A DNA stretch of 6,677 bases from an uncultured Oscillospiraceae bacterium (GTDB lineage Bacteria; Bacillota_A; Clostridia; Oscillospirales; Acutalibacteraceae), in contig CAJLZR010000046.1 of assembly GCA_905211185.1 (NCBI GenBank), forward strand, positions 1-6,677. The letters run 5' to 3'. The position numbers were made by a program, and so were the translations under genes. A model generated the notes under the pieces. It ran no database searches and was not told the origin of the DNA. It saw only the letters and a program-made list of their open reading frames with translations. Positions within the stretch are counted from its first letter, which is position 1, and every line of letters begins with the position of its first letter. Positions 1 to 6,677 of this stretch are shown in pieces.

Positions 1-802
1 TTACGTTTATGTAAATTGTTTTGAACAGACGATTGAAGATCCGGCAAAACTCAGTTGTTTACTTTCGGATAGACGCCACAGTATAGGCGGAGACGGAATA
101 ATACTGATTTGCAAGTCCGAAGTAGCCGATGCCAAAATGAGAATTTTTAATAAAGACGGCAGCGAAGGAAAAATGTGCGGTAACGGCATAAGGTGCGTTG
201 CAAAATATCTTTACGACTCCGGATTAATCAAAAACAAAGATGACATAAAAATTGAAACCTTAAGCGGTATAAAGTATCTAAAGATATTAGAAAATAAAGA
301 TAATGAAGCTTTAGTTAAAGTAAATATGGGTAAGGCAGATCTTAGTTCAAAAAGTATTCCCATGATTTTTGAAAAAGATACGGTAATAAACGAACCCATA
401 ACTCTAAATAACGAAGTTTACAATATTACTTGTGTTTCTATGGGTAACCCGCACGCAGTTATATTTTGCGATGAAGTTTATTCGGCAAAAGTTAAGGAAA
501 TCGGTTCGAAACTATCTTCGCATAGAATTTTCCCGGAAGGTGTAAACGTTGAGTTTGTAGGAATTGTTGATAAAAATAACATTACAATGCGTGTGTGGGA
601 ACGCGGAAGCGGCGAAACACTTGCATGCGGAAGCGGAGCTTGTGCCAGCGTTGTTGCAGCGGTTGAAAATGGATTTTGCAATAAAAATGAAGATGTAACG
701 GTACATTTGCGCGGCGGAAAATTGATTGTAAATTACTCAGATGAAAGAGTATTTTTAACGGGAAATGCAGTTAGAGTTTTTGAAGGAGAAATAACAGTAT
801 GA
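1..802 (+). CDS. dapF: Diaminopimelate epimerase, 5'-truncated by the window edge
   Basis: Interconverts LL- and meso-diaminopimelate in the cytosol, supplying meso-DAP for lysine and peptidoglycan. The reading frame is open from base 2 (first full codon TAC) to a TGA at 800-802, giving 266 visible residues. The first visible residues, YVYVN, match the family's GND(Y/F)-type N-terminal motif, so I infer that only about a dozen residues lie upstream and that full length is about 278, normal for DapF. Both catalytic cysteines of this cofactor-independent racemase fold are present: one in MCGNGIRC (Cys codon 176-178) and one in [11 protein letters not shown] (Cys codon 626-628). The [11 protein letters not shown] and GNPHAV motifs are also intact. 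The internal ATG at 137 is not the start, because conserved DapF sequence continues upstream of it. The stop overlaps the pyrG start by 4 nt, which suggests translational coupling. Identification is very secure. Confidence 0.96.
   Translation, partial: YVYVNCFEQTIEDPAKLSCLLSDRRHSIGGDGIILICKSEVADAKMRIFNKDGSEGKMCGNGIRCVAKYLYDSGLIKNKDDIKIETLSGIKYLKILENKDNEALVKVNMGKADLSSKSIPMIFEKDTVINEPITLNNEVYNITCVSMGNPHAVIFCDEVYSAKVKEIGSKLSSHRIFPEGVNVEFVGIVDKNNITMRVWERGSGETLACGSGACASVVAAVENGFCNKNEDVTVHLRGGKLIVNYSDERVFLTGNAVRVFEGEITV
783..788 (+). promoter_or_regulatory. Shine-Dalgarno site of pyrG, inside dapF
   Basis: AAGGAG lies 10 nt before the pyrG ATG and within the last codons of dapF. With the ATGA stop/start overlap it fits reinitiation or coupled translation of pyrG after dapF. 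Confidence 0.75.
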
Positions 803-2394
803 CAAAATATGTTTTTGTAACAGGCGGAGTAGTTTCGGGTTTAGGAAAGGGCATAACCGCCGCTTCGCTCGGCAGGCTTTTAAAATCAAGAGGGCTAAAA
901 GTAATGGCTCAAAAGTTAGATCCCTATATAAACGTGGACCCCGGAACCATGAGCCCTTATCAACATGGTGAGGTTTTTGTTACGGAAGACGGAGCAGAAA
1001 CGGACCTTGACCTTGGGCACTATGAAAGGTTTATAGACGAAAACCTTAATAAATATTCTAATTTAACCACCGGTAAAGTCTATTGGAATGTTTTGCAAAA
1101 AGAAAGAAAAGGTGAATATTTGGGGGAAACAATCCAAGTTATTCCTCATATCACCAACGAAATAAAGAAATTTATATATTCGGTAGGTAAAAAGTCTAAC
1201 GCCGATGTGGTTATAACAGAAATAGGCGGTACCACGGGAGATATAGAAAGCCAGCCTTTCTTGGAAGCAATAAGACAAGTTTCTCTGGAAGTTGGAAAAG
1301 AAAATTGTATTTTCATTCATGTAACTTTAATTCCCTATATAGTAAGTTCAGGTGAGTATAAATCCAAGCCCACTCAGCATTCCGTCAAAGAATTAAGGTC
1401 ACTTGGAATTAACCCTGATATTATCGTAGCGCGTTGTGATAAGCCCCTTACAAAAAGTATACAGGATAAAATTTCCCTGTTTTGTAACGTTAAACCCGAT
1501 TGCGTTATAAATAATATAACTGTTTCGTCACTTTACCACGCTCCTTCTATGCTTGAAGAAAGCAATTTTTCGGATATAGTATGCAGAGAACTTCATTTAG
1601 ATTGTCCCAAGTGCAATATGTCTGAATGGAACGAAATGTTAAAAAGAATAGATAACCGCAAGCGCAAAGCAAAAATTGCGCTGGTCGGAAAATATGTTCA
1701 GCTCCATGATGCATACCTTTCTGTTGCAGAAGCCTTAAATCACGGCGGATTTGAAACAGATACAAATGTTGAAATTAAATGGGTAGATTCTGAATTTATA
1801 ACCAAGTTTACCGTTGAAGATCACCTGAGCGATTGTGATGGAATTTTAGTTCCGGGAGGTTTTGGCGGAAGAGGTATTGAAGGAAAGCTCGAAGCCGCAA
1901 AATACGCACGTGAAAACAACATTCCCTATCTTGGTATTTGCCTTGGTATGCAAGCGGCTGTCATCGAGTTTTCAAGGAATGTTTTGGGGTTGCCGGATGC
2001 CAATTCGGAAGAATTTGATCCTGAAAGTAAAAATTTAGTTATCCATCTTATGAACGACCAAAAAGATAAAGAGCAAAAAGGCGGCACCATGCGTTTGGGA
2101 GCATATCCGTGTATTATCAAGGATCAATCGCTTATGAGTAATGCTTATGGTAAACAAGAGGTTTTTGAACGCCACCGCCACAGATATGAATTTAATAATG
2201 AATATCGTGATGAAGTAGAAAAACATGGCATGAAGATTACAGGTGTTTCGCCAAACGGAGTGTTGGCTGAAGCGGTTGAAATACCAAACCATAAATTTTT
2301 CGTAGGCGTACAGTATCATCCGGAATTTAAAAGCCGCCCAAATCATGCGCACCCACTTTTCCGTGAGTTTGTAAGAGCAGCAAGCCACGCATAA
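799..2394 (+). CDS. pyrG: CTP synthase (glutamine-hydrolysing)
   Basis: Converts UTP to CTP using ATP and ammonia released from glutamine, the last step of pyrimidine nucleotide synthesis. The 531-residue length is typical. The N-terminal synthetase domain (about 1-270) shows the nucleotide-binding [10 protein letters not shown] loop (9-18), the [23 protein letters not shown] segment seen in pieces at 56-78, and [14 protein letters not shown] (141-154). The C-terminal class I glutamine amidotransferase domain (about 290-531) has the nucleophile Cys381 in GICLGMQ, the oxyanion-loop region GGFGGRG (353-359), and His507 and Glu509 of the triad in QYHPEF. ATG at 799 is supported by AAGGAG at 783-788, 10 nt upstream and inside dapF, and by the canonical N-terminus ([10 protein letters not shown]). 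The start overlaps the dapF stop as ATGA, so there is no private leader. CTP made here feeds CDP-diacylglycerol, the substrate of pgsA further downstream. Confidence 0.98.
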   Translation: MTKYVFVTGGVVSGLGKGITAASLGRLLKSRGLKVMAQKLDPYINVDPGTMSPYQHGEVFVTEDGAETDLDLGHYERFIDENLNKYSNLTTGKVYWNVLQKERKGEYLGETIQVIPHITNEIKKFIYSVGKKSNADVVITEIGGTTGDIESQPFLEAIRQVSLEVGKENCIFIHVTLIPYIVSSGEYKSKPTQHSVKELRSLGINPDIIVARCDKPLTKSIQDKISLFCNVKPDCVINNITVSSLYHAPSMLEESNFSDIVCRELHLDCPKCNMSEWNEMLKRIDNRKRKAKIALVGKYVQLHDAYLSVAEALNHGGFETDTNVEIKWVDSEFITKFTVEDHLSDCDGILVPGGFGGRGIEGKLEAAKYARENNIPYLGICLGMQAAVIEFSRNVLGLPDANSEEFDPESKNLVIHLMNDQKDKEQKGGTMRLGAYPCIIKDQSLMSNAYGKQEVFERHRHRYEFNNEYRDEVEKHGMKITGVSPNGVLAEAVEIPNHKFFVGVQYHPEFKSRPNHAHPLFREFVRAASHA

Positions 2395-2403
2395 ATTTGA
2401 ATC

Positions 2404-2411
2404 AGTGAGGA
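2404..2411 (+). promoter_or_regulatory. Shine-Dalgarno site that decides the dapL start
   Basis: AGTGAGGA, with GAGG at 2407-2410, lies 9 nt before the ATG at 2420. The in-frame GTG at 2405 falls inside this site, so it cannot use it and is unlikely to be the start. Confidence 0.7.
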
Positions 2412-2419
2412 ATTTACAG

Positions 2420-3604
2420 ATGATTAAAGTTAATAAAAATTTTGAAAATCTCAAAAAAAATTATCTTTTTGTCGAAATGGGAAACCGTATAAAAGCATAC
2501 CAAGAAAAAAATCCTCAAGCTAAAATAATAAGACTAGGCATTGGTGATGTTACTTTGCCGTTATGCCAAACGGTAATAAAAGCCATGCATGAAGCCGTTG
2601 ATGAAATGGCAAAGAAAGAAACTTTTAAGGGATATGGCCCTTCCAATGGGTATGAATTTTTAAGGGAGGCAATTAGCAAAAGCTATTTAAAATATGATAT
2701 AGAAATTGATAAAAATGACGTATATGTTTCCGACGGTGCTAAGAGTGATACGGCTAACATTATGGATATTTTTGATGCAAGCGGAGATGTTTTAATTCCA
2801 GATCCTGCATATCCCGTTTATGTTGATTCTTCAATAATTGCCGGAAAAAATATCCATTTCGTCAAAGCTACTCAAGAAAATGGATTTCTGCCAATGCCCG
2901 ATTATAAAATTTCGCCATCTTTGATTTATATCTGCTCACCGAACAATCCGACAGGTGCAGTATATGACAAGGAGCAGCTAAAAAAATGGGTTGATTATGC
3001 GCTTGATAAACAGGCAATAATAATTTTTGATGCAGCTTATGAACCTTTTATAGTAGATAAAGATTTGCCACATAGTATTTATGAAATAGAAAATGCCAAA
3101 AAATGCGCGATAGAAGTGTGTTCATTTTCAAAAGGTGCAGGCTTTACGGGAATAAGGTGTGCATATACCGTAGTGCCTTCAGAAATTAAGGTTGATGGCA
3201 AAAAAATCGGAGATATTTGGATGCGCAGGCAGTCTTGTAAATTTAACGGTGCCACCTATATAACACAAAAAGCGGCCCTGGCTGCACTTTCCGAAAATGG
3301 CCAAAAAGAAAATAAAGAAATGGTAGATTACTACCGCCGAAATGCAAAGGTTCTCGTTGATACAATGAAAAAACTCGGCATTTGGCATGTTGGGGGAGAA
3401 AATTCACCGTATGTTTGGATAAAATGCCCCAACAACATGAAATCATGGGATTTCTTTGATTTGCTTTTGGAAAAAGCCAACATAGTAGGTACTCCGGGAG
3501 CAGGGTTTGGAGATAGCGGAGAAGGTTACTTTAGATTCTCGTCTTTCGGTAATTATGAGGACGTTTTAGAAGCCGCATCAAGGCTTGAAAAATTAGATTT
3601 TTAG
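2420..3604 (+). CDS. dapL: LL-diaminopimelate aminotransferase
   Basis: PLP enzyme that converts tetrahydrodipicolinate plus glutamate directly to LL-diaminopimelate and 2-oxoglutarate, bypassing the acylated intermediates of the DapD/C/E routes. From ATG 2420 the protein has 394 residues, close to the family norm of about 400. It is a fold-type I aminotransferase: IIRLGIGDVTLPL (36-48) is the substrate-side signature, YGPSNGYEFLR (72-82) and VSDGAKSD (103-110) follow, SPNNPTG (173-179) holds the PLP-contacting Asn, FDAAYEPF (203-210) holds Asp204 and Tyr207, and SFSKGAGFTGIRCAYTVVP (235-253) carries the Schiff-base Lys238. Arg372 in YFRFSSFG should bind the substrate carboxylate. The N-terminal lead and the GFTG(I)RCAYTVVP stretch set it apart from generic aspartate aminotransferases. 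An upstream in-frame GTG (2405) would add five residues but sits in the Shine-Dalgarno site. dapF, two genes upstream, performs the next step of the pathway. Confidence 0.94.
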   Translation: MIKVNKNFENLKKNYLFVEMGNRIKAYQEKNPQAKIIRLGIGDVTLPLCQTVIKAMHEAVDEMAKKETFKGYGPSNGYEFLREAISKSYLKYDIEIDKNDVYVSDGAKSDTANIMDIFDASGDVLIPDPAYPVYVDSSIIAGKNIHFVKATQENGFLPMPDYKISPSLIYICSPNNPTGAVYDKEQLKKWVDYALDKQAIIIFDAAYEPFIVDKDLPHSIYEIENAKKCAIEVCSFSKGAGFTGIRCAYTVVPSEIKVDGKKIGDIWMRRQSCKFNGATYITQKAALAALSENGQKENKEMVDYYRRNAKVLVDTMKKLGIWHVGGENSPYVWIKCPNNMKSWDFFDLLLEKANIVGTPGAGFGDSGEGYFRFSSFGNYEDVLEAASRLEKLDF

Positions 3605-3631
3605 TATTATTAAATTTTTGGAGGAAAAATA

Positions 3632-4708
3632 ATGTCATTTGATAAGAACAAAGCATTGGAAACAGCACTCGGACAAATTGAAAAACAATTCGGTAAAGGC
3701 GCCGTAATGAAGCTCGGCAAAAATGAAGCTATGCATGTAGATGCAATATCTACCGGTTCGCTTTCACTGGATATCGCACTCGGAATAGGCGGTTTACCGC
3801 GCGGAAGGATAATTGAAATATATGGCCCCGAATCTTCCGGTAAAACAACATTGGCGCTTTCTTGTATTGCACAAGGTCAAAAAATGGGTGGAAACGCAGC
3901 ATTTATCGATGTTGAACACGCTCTCGACCCTGTTTATGCTTCAAATTTAGGAGTAGATATCGATTCACTCTTAGTTTCGCAGCCCGATACAGGCGAACAA
4001 GCGCTTGAAATTACAGAATCTTTAGTACGCTCAGGCGCTATCGATGTTATAGTTGTGGACTCTGTTGCGGCGCTAGTTCCAAGAGCAGAAATAGAAGGCG
4101 AAATGGGAGATTCGCACGTAGGACTTCAGGCACGCTTGATGTCACAAGCCCTTAGAAAGTTAGCAGGCGCTATTTCAAAATCTAACTGCATTGCAATATT
4201 TATAAATCAGCTCCGTGAAAAAGTTGGTATAATGTTTGGAAATCCGGAAGTAACTCCGGGCGGAAGAGCGCTTAAGTTTTATTCATCCGTAAGAATAGAC
4301 ATCAGGAGAATCGAAACACTTAAATCAAATGGCGAAATGATTGGCTCACGTACAAGAGCAAAAGTGGTTAAAAATAAGATTGCTCCGCCATTTAGAGAGG
4401 CTGAATTTGACGTCATGTATGGCGAAGGAATATCACACGAAGGTGAAATTCTTGACTTGGCCGTTAAATTAGATGTTATTCAAAAAAGTGGTTCATGGTT
4501 TGCATATGGAGATAAAAAATTAGGTCAAGGAAGAGATAAAACAAAAGAGTTCTTGCGTGATAATCCGGGAATTGCTTCCGAAATTGAAAATAAGGTACGC
4601 AAATCTTCAGAAACTATTTACGCAAAGCCCTCTATGGCTCGTAATATGGAGGCCCAGACATCGGCGGATTTAAAAGAAGAACAATCCGAAGAACCTGAAA
4701 AAGAATAA
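3632..4708 (+). CDS. recA: Recombinase RecA
   Basis: ATP-dependent strand-exchange protein that forms filaments on single-stranded DNA and acts as co-protease for LexA-type repressors. The protein has 358 residues, a normal length. Walker A is GPESSGKT (65-72), the catalytic Glu is Glu95 in [10 protein letters not shown], and Walker B is VIVVDS (139-144). The DNA-binding loops are L1 near 156-164 (EGEMGDSHV) and L2 about 194-210, ending in [19 protein letters not shown]. The C-terminal domain ends in a Glu-rich tail (348-358), as expected for the autoregulatory acidic tail. No intein or frameshift is present. Start choice is firm: GGAGG at 3620-3624 lies 7 nt before the ATG. The gap to dapL is 27 nt and contains no recognisable SOS box of either the Gram-positive or the proteobacterial type. 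recX follows 31 nt after the stop. Confidence 0.99.
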   Translation: MSFDKNKALETALGQIEKQFGKGAVMKLGKNEAMHVDAISTGSLSLDIALGIGGLPRGRIIEIYGPESSGKTTLALSCIAQGQKMGGNAAFIDVEHALDPVYASNLGVDIDSLLVSQPDTGEQALEITESLVRSGAIDVIVVDSVAALVPRAEIEGEMGDSHVGLQARLMSQALRKLAGAISKSNCIAIFINQLREKVGIMFGNPEVTPGGRALKFYSSVRIDIRRIETLKSNGEMIGSRTRAKVVKNKIAPPFREAEFDVMYGEGISHEGEILDLAVKLDVIQKSGSWFAYGDKKLGQGRDKTKEFLRDNPGIASEIENKVRKSSETIYAKPSMARNMEAQTSADLKEEQSEEPEKE

Positions 4709-4739
4709 TACGATTTTATAAAAATCCGGAGGCATATAT

Positions 4740-5354
4740 ATGATAATTACCGCTGTAAAAAAATCGAAAAAAGGTAATATTCTTATATATGCCGATGGTT
4801 CTTATTTAACCAGTGTATGCCCGGAAGTATTTTTAAAAAGCGGTTTGAAAGTCGGAAGTTATATAGATAGTGAAACTACCGAAAAACTAAACGAACAAAT
4901 AAATTTAAACAAAGCCAAAGAAAAAGCATTCAGACTTCTTTCTTTAAGAGCGCATTCCAAAAAAGAATTGGAGAACAAAATAACGCGTTCTTTAGGAGAG
5001 GAATATGCCAAGAAAACAGCATCTAAAATGGAAGAGTTAGGCCTTTTAAATGATAAAGAGTTTGCACTTTCTTACGCCAAAGAACTTATTTTTAGAAAGT
5101 TTCATGCAACAAATAGGGTAAGATATGAACTTTCAGAAAAAGGTATATCGGGCGACGTAATAGATTTGGTTTTGGAAGAGATAGATCCTAATGAAGATGA
5201 AAACATAAAAAACATTTTAGAAAAAAAGTATATTAGTAAAGGAAAGTCCTTAAAAGACGAAAAAGAATTTAGAAAGGCTGTTTCGTATTGCCAAAGGCTT
5301 GGCTATAGTTGGACACAAATAAAAAGAGGGGTGAATTTTTTTGACAACGAGTAA
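4740..5354 (+). CDS. recX: RecA regulatory protein RecX
   Basis: RecX binds RecA and limits or disassembles RecA filaments, and being encoded next to recA is typical. The 204-residue protein has a short beta-rich N-terminal part (1-50) and then tandem three-helix RecX units: about 58-104 (KAFRLLSLRAHSKKELENK, then MEELGLLND), about 105-148 (KEFALSYAKELIFRK, then RVRYELSEKGISGDVIDLVL) and about 152-201. The motif order LSLRAHSKKEL ... LGLLND..FA ... L..KGIS is characteristic of the family, even though RecX proteins are poorly conserved overall. The start is supported by GGAGG at 4728-4732, 7 nt before the ATG. The last 14 bases overlap the proposed pgsA start. I see no truncation. Confidence 0.92.
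   Translation: MIITAVKKSKKGNILIYADGSYLTSVCPEVFLKSGLKVGSYIDSETTEKLNEQINLNKAKEKAFRLLSLRAHSKKELENKITRSLGEEYAKKTASKMEELGLLNDKEFALSYAKELIFRKFHATNRVRYELSEKGISGDVIDLVLEEIDPNEDENIKNILEKKYISKGKSLKDEKEFRKAVSYCQRLGYSWTQIKRGVNFFDNE
5328..5334 (+). promoter_or_regulatory. Shine-Dalgarno site supporting the TTG start of pgsA
   Basis: GGGGTGA, with the core GGTGA at 5330-5334, matches the anti-Shine-Dalgarno end and is 6 nt from TTG 5341. It lies inside recX. The alternative ATG at 5371 has only an A-rich stretch upstream, with no comparable site. Confidence 0.6.
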
Positions 5355-5931
5355 AAGTGCAGAAAATATAATGAACATAGCAAATATTCTGACTATTTTC
5401 AGAGTGTTTTTGATTTTTCCTGCAGTTTTATTTGTTGTTTGGCCCGTTCCTTTTCATCTGGTTTACGCATTTTTGATATTTATATTAGCTTCATATACCG
5501 ATCATTTAGATGGTAAAATTGCGAGAAAATTTGGGTACATAACAAATTTTGGAAAAATAATGGACCCTTTGGCAGATAAATTAATGGTAATTTCTATTCT
5601 AACTTGTTTTTGCTTCCTAGGATTTTGCTCTTGGTGGCCGGTGATACTGATTGCTTTGCGCGAAACGCTAATTACAATAGTTCGGATTTTTGCTTTGAAA
5701 AATGAAAGTAAAGTAATACCTGCAAACAATTGGGGCAAAATCAAAACGCTTAGCCAAATATTTGCTATTTGTTTTATATTTTTACTTAAGATTCTTTGTA
5801 AGCATACTTCTTTACCGCACTACATATTAAATTTTTTAGATATTTCGGGAATTTTATTAATATGGTTAAGTGTAGTATTTTCTTGGATATCCGGAATCAT
5901 ATATCTTCGCAATATTAAATTTTTTAAATAA
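5341..5931 (+). CDS. pgsA: CDP-diacylglycerol--glycerol-3-phosphate 3-phosphatidyltransferase
   Basis: Integral membrane enzyme that makes phosphatidylglycerolphosphate from CDP-diacylglycerol and sn-glycerol 3-phosphate, the committed step toward phosphatidylglycerol and cardiolipin. Counted from TTG 5341 it has 196 residues. The complete CDP-alcohol phosphotransferase signature is present: D54-x2-D57-G-x2-A-R62-x8-G71-x3-D75-x3-D79, the metal-binding and catalytic aspartates. The later [11 protein letters not shown] (107-117) and [11 protein letters not shown] (130-140) segments favour PgsA over other family members such as PssA. Hydrophobic stretches lie at about 14-35, 38-51, 83-118 (probably two helices), 135-153 and 166-190. 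The start is ambiguous. TTG 5341 has the better Shine-Dalgarno site, but homologues usually begin at a residue equivalent to the ATG at 5371 ([11 protein letters not shown]), which would give 186 residues. The low GC of this gene is partly explained by its Phe/Ile/Leu-rich membrane segments. Confidence 0.92.
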   Translation: MTTSKSAENIMNIANILTIFRVFLIFPAVLFVVWPVPFHLVYAFLIFILASYTDHLDGKIARKFGYITNFGKIMDPLADKLMVISILTCFCFLGFCSWWPVILIALRETLITIVRIFALKNESKVIPANNWGKIKTLSQIFAICFIFLLKILCKHTSLPHYILNFLDISGILLIWLSVVFSWISGIIYLRNIKFFK

Positions 5932-5933
5932 AT

Positions 5934-5938
5934 GGGGG
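5934..5938 (+). promoter_or_regulatory. Probable ribosome binding site of cysS
   Basis: GGGGG lies 7 nt before GTG 5946. It is not a consensus GGAGG, but it is the only purine-rich site in the 14-nt gap after the pgsA stop, and its spacing is right for the GTG. Confidence 0.5.
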
Positions 5939-5945
5939 AAACAGG

Positions 5946-6677
5946 GTGAAATTATATAACACTTTTACGAACAAAAAAGAAGAATTTATACCGATAGAAA
6001 AAAACAAAGCTAAAATTTACGCTTGCGGTCCAACTGTTTATAATTATATTCATGTTGGTAATTCCAGACCGATTTGTGTTTTTGACGTTCTTAGAAGATA
6101 CTTAAAATATGTTGGATACGATGTTACTTTTGTTCAGAATTTTACCGATGTGGATGATAAGATAATAAAAAAAGCAATTGAAGAAAAATCAGATTTTTTA
6201 ACGGTTTCAAAAAAATATATAGAAGAATATAAAAAGGATGCTAAGGGGCTTAATATCAAAGAAGCTAATTTTCACCCTAAAGCCACCGAAAACATCGATG
6301 AAATAATAAGAATAATAAAACTGTTAATAGATAAAAAGTTTGCATATTCCTTGCCAAACGGCGATGTATATTTTAGCACTCGCTCATTTAAAGATTACGG
6401 CAAGCTTTCAGGCCAAACAATAGATGATTTGCGCTCCGGTGCAAGAATCCAAATCGATGAGCTTAAAAAAGACCCGCTAGATTTTGCCCTTTGGAAAGCC
6501 GCAAAACCCGGAGAGCCCTATTGGGAAAGCCCCTGGGGAAAAGGTAGACCCGGATGGCACATAGAATGCTCCGCAATGGCAGGAAGGTATTTGGGTAAAA
6601 CAATTGATATTCACTGCGGTGGCCAAGATTTAATTTTCCCGCATCACGAAAACGAAATTGCTCAAAGCGAGTGCGCA
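5946..6677 (+). CDS. cysS: Cysteinyl-tRNA synthetase, 3'-truncated by the window edge
   Basis: Class I aminoacyl-tRNA synthetase that charges tRNA-Cys. The frame is open from GTG 5946 to the window end, giving 244 codons, or roughly the first half of a protein usually about 460-480 residues long. The N-terminus ([14 protein letters not shown]) aligns with the family start, which fixes the GTG as initiator. The ATP-binding HIGH-type motif is HVGN (36-39) in [16 protein letters not shown]. The zinc ligands typical of CysRS are all visible: Cys27, Cys208 in GWHIECSAM, His233 in FPHHENE and Glu237. Further family motifs are [16 protein letters not shown] and DIHCGGQDL. The KMSKS loop and anticodon-binding domain would lie beyond the window. 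It follows pgsA by 14 nt, which is too short for a T-box leader. Confidence 0.96.
   Translation, partial: MKLYNTFTNKKEEFIPIEKNKAKIYACGPTVYNYIHVGNSRPICVFDVLRRYLKYVGYDVTFVQNFTDVDDKIIKKAIEEKSDFLTVSKKYIEEYKKDAKGLNIKEANFHPKATENIDEIIRIIKLLIDKKFAYSLPNGDVYFSTRSFKDYGKLSGQTIDDLRSGARIQIDELKKDPLDFALWKAAKPGEPYWESPWGKGRPGWHIECSAMAGRYLGKTIDIHCGGQDLIFPHHENEIAQSECA

Larger units (their letters stand above)
1..6677 (+). other. Candidate single transcription unit dapF-pyrG-dapL-recA-recX-pgsA-cysS
   Basis: All seven genes run in one direction with no gap over 31 nt, two overlaps (4 nt at dapF/pyrG, 14 nt at recX/pgsA), and no GC-rich hairpin followed by a T-run at any junction. That is consistent with one polycistronic transcript whose promoter and terminator both lie outside the window. 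Internal promoters cannot be excluded, so the unit is inferred from layout only. Confidence 0.6.

Noticed and set aside
603..636. Ten-base direct repeat GCGGAAGCGG at 603-612 and 627-636.
   Set aside because: Both copies are in the same codon phase and encode the conserved DapF glycine-serine motifs (RGSGE and CGSGA), so protein constraint explains them.
2035..2454. 139-codon open frame on the - strand opposite the pyrG end and dapL start, the longest reverse-strand frame.
   Set aside because: It is antisense to conserved pyrG sequence, shows no recognisable domain, and looks like a codon-bias shadow.
2440..2456. Inverted repeat TTTTGA / TCAAAA with a 5-nt loop in the start of dapL.
   Set aside because: Weak AT-only stem in coding sequence, of a kind expected by chance at this composition.
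3585..3613. TTGAAA and TATTAA with 17-nt spacing before recA, considered as a recA promoter.
   Set aside because: The -10 match is poor, and the start would fall on the GGAGG itself, leaving no ribosome binding site upstream of the mRNA 5' end. Such matches are common in AT-rich sequence.
4712..4726. 6-bp inverted repeat GATTTT / AAAATC with a 3-nt loop between recA and recX, considered as a terminator or attenuator.
   Set aside because: The stem is short and almost all A/T with no following T-run. The recX Shine-Dalgarno site follows directly, so termination is very unlikely.
5341..5931. Unusually AT-rich composition of pgsA relative to recA, considered as a sign of transfer.
   Set aside because: Hydrophobic membrane segments use TTT/ATT/TTA codons heavily, which accounts for the shift, and neighbouring recX and cysS are also AT-rich.
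5932..5949. Five-codon mini-ORF (MGETG) whose TGA overlaps the cysS GTG, considered as a coupling leader peptide.
   Set aside because: Its ATG has no Shine-Dalgarno site, it overlaps the cysS ribosome binding site, and its length is within chance.

Overview
The window is a compact, low-GC bacterial housekeeping segment carrying seven protein genes, all on the + strand: dapF (5' end cut off), pyrG, dapL, recA, recX, pgsA and cysS (3' end cut off). About 98% of the bases are coding. The junctions are a 4-nt overlap, gaps of 25, 27 and 31 nt, a 14-nt overlap and a 14-nt gap. I see no convincing terminator, RNA gene, repeat array, insertion sequence or CRISPR array, and no gene on the - strand. 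There is no gene-free stretch longer than 31 bases.

The host is a bacterium that appears to make meso-diaminopimelate, and so probably lysine and DAP-type peptidoglycan, through the one-step DapL aminotransferase route. Gram-positive-style Shine-Dalgarno sites (GGAGG, GGTGA), occasional TTG/GTG starts, a low GC content (sampled lines run from about 18% to about 52%) and the recA-recX-pgsA-cysS arrangement suggest Bacillota, most likely Clostridia. This is an inference. DapL also occurs in Cyanobacteria/Melainabacteria, Chlamydiae, Spirochaetes and others, so the sequence alone does not fix the taxon.

Left part (1-3604): dapF and dapL are consecutive steps of DAP synthesis. DapL makes LL-DAP and DapF epimerises it to meso-DAP. 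They are separated by pyrG, the CTP synthase, whose start codon overlaps the dapF stop (ATGA). Middle part (3632-5354): recA is followed by its modulator recX. Right part (5341-6677): pgsA, the phosphatidylglycerolphosphate synthase that consumes CDP-diacylglycerol made from CTP, overlaps recX. cysS (cysteinyl-tRNA synthetase) follows 14 nt later.

The spacing is consistent with one long polycistronic unit. pyrG, recA and cysS, which in many Gram-positives have their own leader or operator (CTP-sensing attenuator, SOS box, T-box), have no room for or no sign of one here. I found no new biological system. The points most worth a second look are the recX/pgsA junction (conflicting start evidence, a T7 tract, and exact TTGACA and TATAAT hexamers), the missing local control of recA, pyrG and cysS, and the poly-A tract at the start of dapL.
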